Of a DNA stretch of 64,000 nt, positions 58,301-64,000 are shown piece after piece (the stretch's first letter is position 1; each line of letters begins with the position of its first letter). The stretch comes from Strix aluco. Lineage: Eukaryota; Chordata; Aves; Strigiformes; Strigidae. The translations under genes and the position numbers were made by a program. The stretch is taken from NCBI RefSeq assembly GCF_031877795.1, contig NC_133971.1:48723642-48787641 (forward strand), in the 5' to 3' direction. The notes under the pieces are model-generated. The model did not search any database, was not told the DNA's origin, and saw nothing but the letters and a program-made list of their open reading frames with translations.

Positions 58301-61300
58301 CTAAGTAAATACGTACTCTATTTTCTACTGCATTATTCCTGCAGAACGTTTTTGGAATAACATGGTACTAGAAGCACAGAAAAGTCAGTTCTTTTGGGGA
58401 GTAGAAAAAAATTAAAACTAAAAAATTGTTAGAAGAAAATCACTTCAGTTCCAAGACCTCTACCTAAAATAAACCAGGCATTTTCTGCTCTTGCATACAT
58501 TCATATGGAACAGTAATTTTTTTAAAAAACCAACAAAGTAACTCATTGATTCTACAGAGGCACGTCAACCGCACAGTAATCACATGCACAGCTACATCAC
58601 TAAAATTCACCTCATCGAAGAAAACACATTAGTTACCTTGGTGAAGCAGTTGAGCTCGATGTACAGGAGGAAGTGAAGTTGACAGAAATGTGTGAAGCCG
58701 AACAGCCAATAAAAATTTTAATCCACACTCATCAAGAGTTTCTCCACCTGGAATTAAGTATTTTTATATGTACTTTAGAGAAACTACTAAAGTAGCTATT
58801 GGGTGTCTTAACAGAAGAAATAGTTTACCATTCTGTGACTCCTAATACTTTAAATTCTTAAATATAATAGCTTAATTGATGATTCTTCCCTTCAAGGAAA
58901 AGGAAAGTTTTGAAGTTATTTGTTCTTATTGCAAGAAACAGAAAGCGTGTCATAAAAAAAATCCATAACTTATTTCTCAATTTCTTTACATAGTGCAACA
59001 CACATCGGCCATTAAGAAAGCTGTCTCTTCAGAAATGAACTAGAAACAATTATGGCATGTGGACTGATGGACTAACACTGGCATTAACAGTTAGCAATAT
59101 AAAATTTAATTTTATGAAAGTCTGAAGTCTTAAACAGTAAACACTGTGATGGCATAGTAAATAATACAGGCTGTATTATGAAACAAAACTATGACATGTT
59201 TTCATAAGCCACAAAAATATTCCACAAAATAGGAAAAACTCCCAAGAAATGTTGTGAAGCACAGTAGTTCATTTAACCTGGAAGAGCCAGCTTACCCTGA
59301 TTTCTGTCTCTGCTTTCTCCAATGTCAGTACTGGTAGTAGCAATTGTATCTGCCAAGGCCATCAATGACATTTGCTCCATCCTAGTCAGACCTGGCAAGC
59401 TTGAATGAAGCAAGTGACAAGAAAGAACTTGAGCATGCTCTGGTCCAAAGTAAGTTGGGCTATACTGAGAAAGATCGATGACTTTTGGTTTCAAACTGTC
59501 TTCATCTGCATCAAATGTAACAAGTTCTTCTGTACTTGTAACAGTGTTTTGGAAGAGATCTTCATAATTGTCATTGTGCACATCTTTTTTAGTTTGACTG
59601 TTTTGATTATTAAACTTCTCTGAACAGGAATGAGATGAATCATCATCCGCGGCAAGCAGAGCATACAAAGGCAATGGTGGAACAGAGTCTATTTCAATAT
59701 AGTCCGTAGTCTCAGTTTTGCTGAACGTTTTGGGATCTCTTGCAGTACTTCCACTAGCACTGATGGTAAGAGATCTGAGCCTCTTATCATGATTAGGTTC
59801 AGAGTCACTTACAGCAACAACTTCTCCCGCAATGCACTTCACCAGATGGGACAGAATGGCTTTTGCTCTACGTACTTTACCAAGATCCATGAGTTCCAAC
59901 AGTTGATACGGATGGTACTGAGGTAAAGTGGGACATAATGTATGAGCTGCTTCAAAAAGACCAGAGTCTTCCATTTCCGTAGACAAATCACAGGCAGATC
60001 TTCTCCCACTAAGTTTCTGTGCAAGACTGGTCATAGATCTGGTCAAGGTTCGCTTTGGTGGATGCAGACCTGAGGCAGCTGACTGGCTTTGTTTCATTAA
60101 GCTAGTTATACACGGTGTACTTCCACTGTAGGAATCTGTACTAACTAGTTCCTGCTTGGAAGGAGATTGCCACTGGGAATAAACATGCATTTCGCAATCC
60201 ATTCCAACTACAAGAATACCATCACGCACCCAAGACAAGGAGACTGGAAAAGGAGGTGACCCCTCTACAGATGATACCAAATCAACACAACGCAGCAGAA
60301 CAAACCTAGAAAGGATTGTAGTCTTTGTACTGCCACTATGGGAGATTGCTACAATATCCTTACCATTTTGTTCTTGCATTTTCCCAGACAGCTGACCAAA
60401 CATATAAAGTTTTGATCCAATTCCCACTGTTAGAATATGTGAACCATCTTCCCTAGACATCCAGTCTAAGTGTACCAAGTGTTTAGTGCTGGGCATAATA
60501 TTCGCACTGTGAGACAGAGGAATGTCTTGTCGGTTATATGCCACTAAATTACTATCAATACTAACACCAGAGTCTAACATGGTGCCTATCTCATCTAAAT
60601 GAAGAGTCTGTTCTAGAATCCAAGAAGAACCCCCTGTAGATTCACATTCAAAAATACTAACATGCATTATAAAATCTTGAGAAAGATGACTGTTTTTAGA
60701 TATTACCTGCTTGTATGCTACTGCTAATCTGTTTGTGTGTGCACAGCTAACTTCAGTTGGCCTTCCTGGAACATTAATAGCACTACTACTAAGAAGTCCA
60801 TCCTCAATCAGTAATGGCCATTCTTCCCATACGTATGCAACATCACTATGCGCACTACATTCTGGCATGGAAGAACCTGATGATTCAGTGATAACTCTGC
60901 ATCTCCAGAATCTAACTTTTCCATCAGAGCATGAAGTAGCCAGCAGATATGGTGCACGACAAACAGGATATATGGAAGAAGAACTCAGATGTCCTAAAAT
61001 TAAATAAAATACAGTTTTACTGGGTGAAAAGTAAAATAAAGACGTTTTTATTCAGCTATTCTATTATTCTGAAACAACAAAAAAAATCTTAGCACTTTTC
61101 TCAAAGAGGGTTGTTTGCAGGCCCTCACAAAGGAGATGATGAAAATACAATGAAACCATTTTACCCTTTGTTTCCATTTCATGCTCTAGGGAGGAGTCAA
61201 ATTATGTGATTTAAACCTGAATACTAATATCTATCATCTCTCCCACACATTTCCCATTCAGAAATTTAAAAATCTTTATAAAATATCTTTTAAAAGACTG

Positions 61301-63279
61301 ATGAAAGCCTTAAAATTTATCTACAGATCCTACAAAAAATTTCATGAATGACTGCAAAACCAGATTTGTGTTTCTAGAATTCCTTTTACTGCAAGCATCT
61401 GGAATTCAATAAATAGTCTACCTTAAATAAAAGCTTTATTTTAATATTAGTTCTAGAATCAAGATATAAAGTCAGGGGTGCAAGTTTTAGCAAACCTTCT
61501 GGATCCACCTAAGGTGTTTTAATTTTAACAAAAATACCAAACTTACTATTACTTTGTTTCTATTTTAAGACCAAAGTCAGAAAGGCAAGGATTCCTTATT
61601 TTATTGTTTAAAAAAAATTACAAACCTGCTGATGGCTTTACACTTATTATCTCTACTCCTTCTGGCAAATTCAACTCTTGACTATACACCATTTTGGAAG
61701 ACAGTGTAAGCCAGCTGGTGCTTTGAAGATTTGCTCTACAGGCCTGATACTTCTGAGTGAAAGGTGATTGAATCTTCTCTGGATCTGGTGAAGAATACAA
61801 TTCTTCTGTTTGTGTTGCTGCTTCAGGTGTATTTGAATCTATCTTTTCATCTGAAAAAGTTTGCATTGTTAATTTAAAAAGAGTCAGTGATTTCTTTTAA
61901 CCTGAGAAGTAATTTTACTCACCTTAGAAGTTCCAAAAAGACAGACAGAACCTGACTTAAAATTTTCTTTTCATTTTAATGAAATGCATTCCCATGTTCA
62001 GATTTAAAGAGAAATGCTAGCATACCTCAGATTAAATACTTCTGAAATTCTAGAACTGCTGAGAAGTTGTAACTTTAAACTCTTCAGACTTAAAACAATC
62101 AAACTGTAACCCAAAACACCAAAACTGCAGACAAAACAGGTATGTATGTGATTATCCACAGAAATTAACACTTCATGAAGCACAAAATACCTGCAGCTAG
62201 AGAAAAATAAATGAAGACCTCCATGATTTACCTTCAAATTGGGGAAAGGTATTTTTCAGAAAAGTTTTGTTAATATTTGCTTAAAATGTAGGATCTTGGA
62301 GATTATGTGATACAAATGCTTCATTACTTTTTTTTAAAAATAAAATTCAACTGTTGGAAGCATGAATTGATGGACTTGGAACATGAAAACAGCCAGTACA
62401 TTGGTTGAAAAGTCTTATCAGTAATGTCCTCAACATATACATAGATTATAAAATTTGGATCTTTAGTCTTCTCACCAATTTATGAACTAATTGCCATAAT
62501 ACTTAAAATAACTGAAGAAATTCTGTCTTTGAAAGCAACAGTAAGACAAATACCAATTTGGTTTAAATGACAGAAACATGCATTATAACAGATTCCTCTG
62601 GTAAGTGGTGATTGCCAGATTTATGTTTTCTCAAAATCTTTAAATGTTAACAGAAAACTACTGAAATGTATCTTTAAAAACTTAATTTAAAAAAACCATT
62701 GTATCTTATAACTTTAAAAGTTTTACAGTTTTTGTGGGAGTTTGGTAGTCTGAAAGAGAACCAGCAGAATCCAGAACTTCAAAATTGTTCACAATTGTAT
62801 CTCATGTTTAGGTGCTTCAGACTATGGTCCAATTTAGAAATTATGTGTAAACTCAAAAATTGCAGAACAAAAACTTCTGAGAAGCAACACATCTGAACTG
62901 TTAGGCTGTATTGAAACCAGATAAATGTATTTGCCCTTACAATGCACAAAAAATACCAAACTTTTGAGGCTGAACTCAAAAGCTTCAGCATTGAAGATTA
63001 AGAAGTAATCAAGAAAGAATGAGTTGTGATGAAAGCTTGTAATCAAAGAATTGCAGATGCTTTTTTAAAAGCTGAAATACTATTTAGAATATGCTGAATG
63101 GCAAATATATTCATGAGATAGTGACTTTTTTAAAAAACAAAACTACAAGAAAGATGGCTTACCTACTGAGACAGGAATTGACTTCAAATGTAAATGCCAC
63201 ATACGGAGTAATGAATGGTTTTGAGTATACTCTATTACTATTAAGTAGAATTTTTCAGAGAATCCATTCTGCTGGTTTC
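19143..63279 (-). CDS. DMXL1: DMXL1, spliced; 28 constitutive exons, 5' part outside window
   Basis: DMXL1 and its paralogue DMXL2 (rabconnectin-3 alpha) are very large WD40 proteins. They are metazoan counterparts of yeast Rav1, which with WDR7 and ROGDI form a RAVE-like complex that promotes V-ATPase V1-Vo assembly on endosomes, lysosomes and secretory vesicles. Joining the exons by GT-AG sites gives one open frame of about 2,162 residues ending in TAA at 19,143-19,145; every junction is phase-compatible. Order: WD40 remnants (about 1-380), Rav1 C-terminal-like helical domain (about 600-980), Ser-rich acidic linker (about 1040-1180), helical conserved segments (1180-1720), C-terminal WD40 propeller (about 1757-2162). 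DMXL1 is preferred over DMXL2 because the C-terminal blades read [20 protein letters not shown] and [20 protein letters not shown], and the end is [19 protein letters not shown]2 differs at these places. The family is usually about 3,000 residues, so roughly 70% is here. Confidence 0.95.
19770..19987 (-). CDS. DMXL1: DMXL1 exon, WD40 blades
   Basis: 218 nt, residues 2016-2088: [35 protein letters not shown], a run of Gln (KQQQQQLLQ-like), then [20 protein letters not shown] and EGNIK. The acceptor is GGCTTTCAG|CT and the donor is ATAAAG|GTATTA. Two blades are completed across this exon. Confidence 0.97.
20819..20837. repeat. Short CA-repeat
   Basis: ATGCACACACACACAGAG; a minor dinucleotide repeat in an intron. 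Similar short CA/TA tracts occur near 21,687-21,701, 27,296-27,322 and 32,132-32,150. Confidence 0.7.
21746..21798 (-). CDS. DMXL1: DMXL1 small exon, WD40 blade
   Basis: 53 nt, residues 1998-2015, reading [17 protein letters not shown]. It supplies the canonical LWD of the blade begun in the previous exon. The acceptor is TTTCTACAG|AA and the donor is GCATG|GTAAGT. It is too short to show up as an open frame by itself. Confidence 0.97.
22192..22496 (-). mobile_element. CR1 LINE 3' fragment, minus strand
   Basis: The plus strand reads CAGTTGGAAGGGACCTACAA, TCATCTAGCCCAGCTGCCTG and AGGAAGCCTGTTCTGGTGTT, the reverse complement of a CR1 3' UTR. It is fairly diverged. It lies in the intron between the 22.7 kb and 21.7 kb DMXL1 exons, in the same orientation as the gene. 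Confidence 0.88.
22725..22816 (-). CDS. DMXL1: DMXL1 exon, WD40 blade
   Basis: 92 nt, residues 1968-1998: [31 protein letters not shown]. The acceptor is AATTTTTCAG|AC and the donor is AACAG|GTAAGA. A minus-strand CR1 copy lies in the following intron, immediately downstream in the transcript. Confidence 0.97.
23291..23383 (-). CDS. DMXL1: DMXL1 exon, WD40 blade
   Basis: 93 nt, 31 codons, phase 0 at both ends, residues 1937-1967: [20 protein letters not shown] then [11 protein letters not shown]. The acceptor is TTTTTTTAG|TT and the donor is ATTTG|GTAAGC. Confidence 0.97.
23557..23684 (-). CDS. DMXL1: DMXL1 exon, WD40 blade
   Basis: 128 nt, residues 1894-1936: [20 protein letters not shown] and [20 protein letters not shown]. 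The acceptor is TCTGTTGCAG|AC and the donor is GGAAATAAG-like, with the last codon AAG before GTAACT. It is a WD-type blade with FEW in place of WD. Confidence 0.97.
24248..24308 (-). CDS. DMXL1: DMXL1 exon
   Basis: 61 nt, residues 1874-1893: [20 protein letters not shown]. The acceptor is ATCAAACAG|AT and the donor is CATATT|GTAAGT. It leads into the [16 protein letters not shown] blade of the next exon. Confidence 0.95.
24582..24632 (-). CDS. DMXL1: Candidate DMXL1 cassette exon, 51 nt
   Basis: There are 17 codons ([17 protein letters not shown]) between a good acceptor (CAATATTCAG|GA) and a strong donor (AAAGAG|GTAAGA), with phase 0 on both sides. It would insert between GASV and MLKK without changing the frame. 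The neighbouring exons also join directly, as in the usual protein, so this looks like an alternatively used microexon. The product would be a charged helix leading into [11 protein letters not shown]. Confidence 0.55.
25412..25480 (-). mobile_element. CR1 terminal fragment, about 70 bp
   Basis: The plus strand reads ATAGAATCGTTTAGGTTGG then AAAAGACCTTTAAGATCA and AAGTCCAACCATGAC, the reverse complement of the extreme 3' end of a CR1 element. It is heavily 5'-truncated. Confidence 0.85.
28912..29053 (-). CDS. DMXL1: DMXL1 exon
   Basis: 142 nt, residues 1826-1873. It reads [20 protein letters not shown], then a Pro/Gly/Ser-rich loop ending [17 protein letters not shown]. The acceptor is CATTTATAG|GG and the donor is TCTGTG|GTAAGT. 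The PWLGxxQTxxGASV motif precedes the last run of WD blades in this family. Confidence 0.96.
29169..29290 (-). CDS. DMXL1: DMXL1 exon, WD40 blade
   Basis: 122 nt, residues 1786-1826: [39 protein letters not shown]. The acceptor is TTTTTCCAG|GC and the donor is AAAGG|GTATAC. The following intron is only 115 nt (29,054-29,168), the shortest seen in the gene. Confidence 0.96.
29963..30049 (-). CDS. DMXL1: DMXL1 exon, start of C-terminal WD40 propeller
   Basis: 87 nt, 29 codons, phase 0 at both ends, residues 1757-1785: [19 protein letters not shown] then IITAFAVNK. The acceptor is TGAACACAG|AT and the donor is [23 protein letters not shown] is conserved in both DMXL paralogues. Confidence 0.96.
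31937..31999 (-). CDS. DMXL1: Probable optional DMXL1 exon, 63 nt (or 56 nt)
   Basis: The frame reads [20 protein letters not shown] then K, ending ATAAG|GTACAC. It connects in frame to ATA GAA ACA of the next exon. Two acceptors fit: GGTGAAG|TCA at 31,999 (phase 0, poor consensus) or CATTAG|AA at 31,992 (phase 2), which pairs with the alternative donor of the 33.3 kb exon. The first arrangement makes the exon a 21-codon cassette. DMXL2 has no similar insert at this point as far as I recall. Confidence 0.6.
33271..33388 (-). CDS. DMXL1: DMXL1 exon, ambiguous donor
   Basis: 118 nt, residues about 1717-1756: [20 protein letters not shown], then [19 protein letters not shown]. The acceptor is GTTACATAG|AT. 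Two donors overlap: AACAAG|GTTGGT (used here, phase 0, joins the 30.0 kb exon directly in frame) and four bases later GTTG|GTATGG (phase 1, usable only if the 31.9 kb exon follows with its inner acceptor). Confidence 0.92.
34704..34905 (-). CDS. DMXL1: DMXL1 exon
   Basis: 202 nt, residues about 1650-1717, with [39 protein letters not shown] and [12 protein letters not shown]. The acceptor is GTCTTTCTAG|AG and the donor is TTCAG|GTGAGT. The 'LELYGGPPQ' and 'NTPFR' strings are typical of the family. Confidence 0.97.
35130..36428 (+). mobile_element. CR1 LINE, 1.3 kb, broken reverse transcriptase
   Basis: The longest CR1 copy here, antisense to DMXL1 in an intron. It covers the end of the reverse-transcriptase domain: a KAFDTVPHN motif near 35,300, then in an open frame at 35,439-35,867 [18 protein letters not shown] and the catalytic box at 35,544-35,555, which reads FADN instead of the family's FADD, so one catalytic Asp is lost. 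Frame breaks occur before and after. The 3' UTR ends with ATTCCATGATTCTATGAT near 36,428. Confidence 0.93.
36783..36868 (-). CDS. DMXL1: DMXL1 exon
   Basis: 86 nt, residues about 1621-1649: [20 protein letters not shown] then PLAGHDLS. The acceptor is TTCTTGTTAG|TT and the donor is TTTCAG|GTAATA. It starts with one base completing the Ser of NSYSWSLM. Confidence 0.96.
37041..37391 (+). mobile_element. Solo LTR of an endogenous retrovirus
   Basis: 351 bp bounded by TGTCCTGGT and ACCACCACA, an imperfect terminal inverted repeat (7 of 9) with TG...CA ends. It contains a possible TATA-like TATATTT near 37,213, an ATTAAA signal at 37,284-37,289 and a T-rich stretch before it. Its GC-rich ends differ from the AT-rich intron around it. 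The start resembles LTRs common in bird ERVs (TGTCCTGGTTCAGC). Flanks CCTTA and CCTCT share only three of five bases, so a target duplication is at best decayed. No gag, pol or env sequence lies nearby, so it is a solo LTR, antisense to DMXL1. Confidence 0.75.
37561..37700 (-). CDS. DMXL1: DMXL1 exon, acidic segment
   Basis: 140 nt, residues about 1575-1621. It reads [20 protein letters not shown], then the strongly acidic [14 protein letters not shown] and an Asn/Ser-rich end. The acceptor is AAATTTTTAG|CC and the donor is ATACAG|GTAAGT. An LTR insertion (37,041-37,391) lies in the intron just downstream in the transcript. Confidence 0.96.
38705..38862 (-). CDS. DMXL1: DMXL1 exon
   Basis: 158 nt, residues about 1522-1574. 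The basic, Ser-rich start ([20 protein letters not shown]) leads to [19 protein letters not shown], the conserved [12 protein letters not shown] motif of DMXL proteins. The acceptor is TCCTCTGTAG|AT and the donor is GCAAAG|GTAATT. Confidence 0.96.
43472..43510. repeat. Short tandem duplication, unit about 21 bp
   Basis: The unit beginning GCAGAAAGTTTCC occurs twice in a row with one or two changes (CCAGTCT versus CCGGTCG). It is intronic. Confidence 0.8.
45329..45567 (-). mobile_element. CR1 LINE 3' fragment, old, minus strand
   Basis: The plus strand reads AGAGGTTGGAAGGGACCTGG, GGATGGAGACTCCACAACC and AAAAGGTCCCTTCTTCCC, a diverged reverse complement of a CR1 3' UTR. It lies in the 8.3-kb DMXL1 intron. 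Confidence 0.85.
47159..47407 (-). CDS. DMXL1: DMXL1 exon with unusual splice sites at both ends
   Basis: 249 nt, residues about 1439-1521, with [40 protein letters not shown] and [15 protein letters not shown]. The acceptor is AATAG, preceded on the minus strand by a pure run of 24 T. The donor reads AACTG|GTTGGT, which lacks the usual +3 purine and +4 A. Using it, the last G joins AT of the 38.8 kb exon to give Asp, so the frame is preserved (KTKT-D-GGEKQQ). The exact 3' boundary is inferred from phase. Confidence 0.9.
47413..47436. repeat. A24 homopolymer forming a splice polypyrimidine tract
   Basis: 24 A on the plus strand, T on the transcript, five bases from the acceptor of the 47.4 kb DMXL1 exon. 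Confidence 0.9.
49185..49312 (-). CDS. DMXL1: DMXL1 exon
   Basis: 128 nt, residues about 1396-1438, containing [20 protein letters not shown] and [14 protein letters not shown]. The acceptor is GTTTCACAG|CT and the donor is GGCCAG|GTATCT. It leads into [15 protein letters not shown] of the next exon. Confidence 0.96.
49491..49567 (-). CDS. DMXL1: DMXL1 exon
   Basis: 77 nt, residues about 1371-1396, reading [20 protein letters not shown] then DGHSYS. The acceptor is GTTTTACAG|AT and the donor is CTACAG|GTAATG. The Cys-rich helical segment is a DMXL family signature. Confidence 0.96.
50778..50969 (-). CDS. DMXL1: DMXL1 exon
   Basis: 192 nt, 64 codons, phase 0 at both ends, residues about 1307-1370. 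It contains [35 protein letters not shown] and TQNNK. The acceptor is TTGTTTTTAG|GA and the donor is AACAAG|GTTTGT. The [18 protein letters not shown] stretch is highly conserved among DMXL1 and DMXL2. Confidence 0.96.
51238..52325 (-). CDS. DMXL1: DMXL1 large exon: solenoid end and Ser-rich acidic linker
   Basis: 1,088 nt, residues about 944-1306. It starts with [20 protein letters not shown] and [21 protein letters not shown] disordered-looking Ser/Asp/Lys-rich linker follows, with two copies of DWSQP (coding bases 51,941-51,954 and 51,856-51,870) and an acidic patch [13 protein letters not shown]. Then come [20 protein letters not shown] and, near the end, [20 protein letters not shown] and [15 protein letters not shown]. 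The acceptor is TCTTTTCAG|AT and the donor is CAGCAG|GTATGT. The raw frame runs on through the next intron to 50,893, but the donor and the downstream exon show that this is intron read-through. Confidence 0.97.
53966..54212 (-). CDS. DMXL1: DMXL1 exon, end of Rav1-like helical domain
   Basis: 247 nt, residues about 862-943. It begins [20 protein letters not shown] and ends [29 protein letters not shown]. The acceptor is TTCAATTAG|GT and the donor is AAGGAG|GTAAGA. The open frame extends upstream of the internal Met at 54,182, so that Met is not a start codon. Confidence 0.97.
54848..54893 (+). repeat. G-run low-complexity tract
   Basis: Runs of G broken by single T or A (G12 T G7 T G8 A GG A ...), then GGAGGCAGGGTGGGAGGG. 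It lies in the DMXL1 intron between the 55.0 and 54.2 kb exons, C-rich in the transcript and able to form a G-quadruplex on the plus strand. Confidence 0.9.
55022..55187 (-). CDS. DMXL1: DMXL1 exon, Rav1 C-terminal-like domain
   Basis: 166 nt, residues about 806-861: [17 protein letters not shown], then [20 protein letters not shown] and [15 protein letters not shown]. The acceptor is AATATGCAG|GT and the donor is GTGGAG|GTAATA. This is a helical tetratricopeptide-like (alpha-solenoid) part of the domain, typical of vesicle-assembly factors. Confidence 0.97.
55885..55982 (-). CDS. DMXL1: DMXL1 exon, Rav1 C-terminal-like domain
   Basis: 98 nt, residues about 774-806, reading [20 protein letters not shown] then [12 protein letters not shown]. 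The [15 protein letters not shown] segment is among the best conserved between Rav1 and DMXL proteins. The acceptor is TCTTCACAG|GT and the donor is ATACAG|GTAGGA. Confidence 0.97.
57147..57316 (-). CDS. DMXL1: DMXL1 exon, Rav1 C-terminal-like domain core
   Basis: 170 nt, residues about 717-773. It contains [40 protein letters not shown] and SLRKCIEK, the signature part of the Rav1/DmX helical domain. The acceptor is TTATGTAG|GC and the donor is GAAAAG|GTAAAC. It ends in phase 0. Confidence 0.97.
58637..58747 (-). CDS. DMXL1: DMXL1 exon, Rav1 C-terminal-like domain
   Basis: 111 nt, residues about 680-716, reading [19 protein letters not shown] and [11 protein letters not shown]. The acceptor is AATTCCAG|GT and the donor is CACCAAG|GTAACT. 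Its last base joins the next exon to make the Gly of [13 protein letters not shown], a strongly conserved family stretch. Confidence 0.95.
59296..60993 (-). CDS. DMXL1: DMXL1 giant exon: WD40 blades, linker, start of Rav1-like domain
   Basis: 1,698 nt, residues about 114-679, the largest exon of the gene part shown. The 5' half carries WD-type strands: [38 protein letters not shown] and [21 protein letters not shown] basic Ser/Thr-rich stretch follows ([20 protein letters not shown]), then [20 protein letters not shown], a Ser-rich and acidic loop, and [20 protein letters not shown], which begins the Rav1 C-terminal-type domain. The acceptor is ATTTTAG|GA and the donor is CAGG|GTAAGC. The longest single-frame ORF here begins at an internal Met (60,868); upstream codons back to the acceptor are coding too, so that Met is not a gene start. 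Confidence 0.97.
61626..61850 (-). CDS. DMXL1: DMXL1 exon, N-terminal WD40 region
   Basis: 225 nt, residues about 39-113. It encodes an acidic Ser/Glu/Thr-rich stretch ([20 protein letters not shown]), then [20 protein letters not shown] and [16 protein letters not shown]. The acceptor is ACTTTTTCAG|AT and the donor is CAGCAG|GTTTGT, a weak donor because it lacks the +3 purine. The final G joins GA of the next exon to make Gly in [13 protein letters not shown]. Confidence 0.95.
61851..63162 (-). other. DMXL1: DMXL1 intron with 48-nt exon candidate
   Basis: AT-rich intron sequence; nothing else was recognised apart from the candidate exon at 62,232-62,279. Confidence 0.7.
62232..62279 (-). 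CDS. DMXL1: Candidate optional DMXL1 cassette exon, 48 nt
   Basis: Between TTTTAAG| and GAAG|GTAAAT lie 48 nt with no stop in the frame set by the neighbouring exons, reading about [15 protein letters not shown]. Both junctions are phase 1, so inclusion or skipping keeps the frame. The donor is good; the acceptor has a weak pyrimidine tract. The neighbouring exons join sensibly without it. It is either an alternative exon or a chance match. Confidence 0.4.
63163..63279 (-). CDS. DMXL1: DMXL1 exon (first in window), WD40 region
   Basis: 117 nt encoding residues 1-38, including [15 protein letters not shown] and [15 protein letters not shown], a family hallmark near the end of the N-terminal propeller. 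The acceptor reads ATTTCATCAG before the exon, and the donor reads CAGTAG|GTAAGC. The exon starts with two bases completing a codon and ends with one base. This phase fits both the 61.6 kb exon directly (Val-Asp-Glu-Lys join) and the small candidate exon at 62.2 kb. Confidence 0.9.
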
Positions 63280-64000
63280 CTGATGAAATTCAGAACAGGA
63301 AGGTATTATGGATTATTCAACTGAAAGAACTAAATTTTGCTGGCTAGCAAATAATCATATTAAGCTATCATGAACTAATACTGAAATGCAAAGTCTGACT
63401 ACATCCAACTCTGTTATATTAGTTTTCTCAGTATTCTATCATAAGCAATAACCACTACAATTATAGGTACACATGAAGAACTGCCAATGCTCTCTTTTAG
63501 AGAGGACAATGAATTTGCTGTGTATAAAGTTAAATCTCAGAATGTACTCTCAGCTCTACACCTTTGTCTTTTACATGCTTGTCTCTCACAGTTTCTTAGC
63601 TATCTGTTACTAGCAACAGTACAGTTAAGACAGTGAGCTAGACAGAGGTTTGGCCTTTAATGTATAAAAAGCATACAAGTTACATCTAGAGAAGAAATGC
63701 CATGTCAACAGTTGGGAAAGTCACAGCCTGGTCTAATGGATAGGCTCATCATTCGCAACCCAGCCAGACTGACTATACAGTCTGGAATGCACAAGAGGTA
63801 CAATGCTGCTTCTTCCTAAGAAATTATTTGCTATAGTTTCACCCCAAGAAAAGACAACATGAGTTGTAATATTAGTAGGAGCCCATTTCTGGAGGGTGCA
63901 CCCAACCATTCTCCTTCCTTAGCACTAAAGTAAAACCATTAGGACCAAGAAGAAATAGTGAGTTTATCAGCCTACTTAGATAGCTAGTTTCATCTTTCCT
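63280..64000 (-). other. DMXL1: DMXL1 intron running off the window
   Basis: Upstream of the first exon seen. No exon was recognised; the preceding DMXL1 exon must end in phase 1 and lie beyond 64 kb. A tRNA A-box-like string occurs near 63,730. Confidence 0.7.

Noticed and set aside
63725..63765. tRNA A-box-like string TGGTCTAATGGATAGG with a weak B-box-like TTCGCAACC
   Set aside because: Spacing and arms do not fold into a tRNA cloverleaf; at most a decayed tRNA-derived SINE or chance.
1..64000. Search for CRISPR arrays, operons, phage genes, toxin-antitoxin or other bacterial systems
   Set aside because: None present; the sequence is vertebrate with introns and CR1 repeats.

Overview
The window is nuclear DNA of a vertebrate, most likely a bird. 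The genes are split into many short exons with GT-AG introns. The recognisable repeats are CR1-type LINE fragments in both orientations plus one retroviral solo LTR, and there is a single CpG island. Nothing bacterial, phage-like, CRISPR-like or plasmid-like was seen.

The main content is the 3' two-thirds of one gene, DMXL1 (DmX-like 1, a vertebrate counterpart of yeast Rav1), on the minus strand from about 63.3 kb down to its stop codon at 19.14 kb. I rebuilt it exon by exon from splice sites. Twenty-eight constitutive exons join with no phase conflict and encode about 2,162 residues plus a stop. In order they give the end of the N-terminal WD40 region, the Rav1 C-terminal-type helical domain, a long serine-rich and acidic linker, the conserved helical segments before the C-terminus, and a C-terminal WD40 propeller. 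The 5' third of the gene lies beyond 64 kb. Three further short exon candidates (62,232-62,279, 31,937-31,999 and 24,582-24,632) fit the reading phase and may be alternatively spliced.

Residues of DMXL1 are numbered here from the first complete codon in the window, without the three optional exons.

Below the gene, 17.7-19.14 kb is probably its 3' UTR and 15.2-17.7 kb is non-coding. A CpG island at about 14.1-15.2 kb carries a strong minus-strand splice donor at 14,768/14,767, which looks like the untranslated first exon of the next gene in the same direction. In vertebrates the neighbour downstream of DMXL1 in the same orientation is TNFAIP8, so 1-14.1 kb is probably TNFAIP8 intron 1. No TNFAIP8 coding exon is present, so this is inference from gene order.

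Repeats: CR1 copies lie at 2.35-3.03 kb and 35.13-36.43 kb (plus strand) and at 22.19-22.50, 25.41-25.48 and 45.33-45.57 kb (minus strand). The 35 kb copy retains a damaged reverse-transcriptase region. A 351-bp solo LTR lies at 37,041-37,391. All except the 2.35 kb copy lie in DMXL1 introns; that copy lies in the putative TNFAIP8 intron.

I found no clearly new biological system. The most useful leads are the in-frame optional exons of DMXL1, the paired DWSQP motifs in its linker, a poly-T splice tract at 47.4 kb, a G-run at 54.85 kb, and the LTR with its own poly(A) signal.
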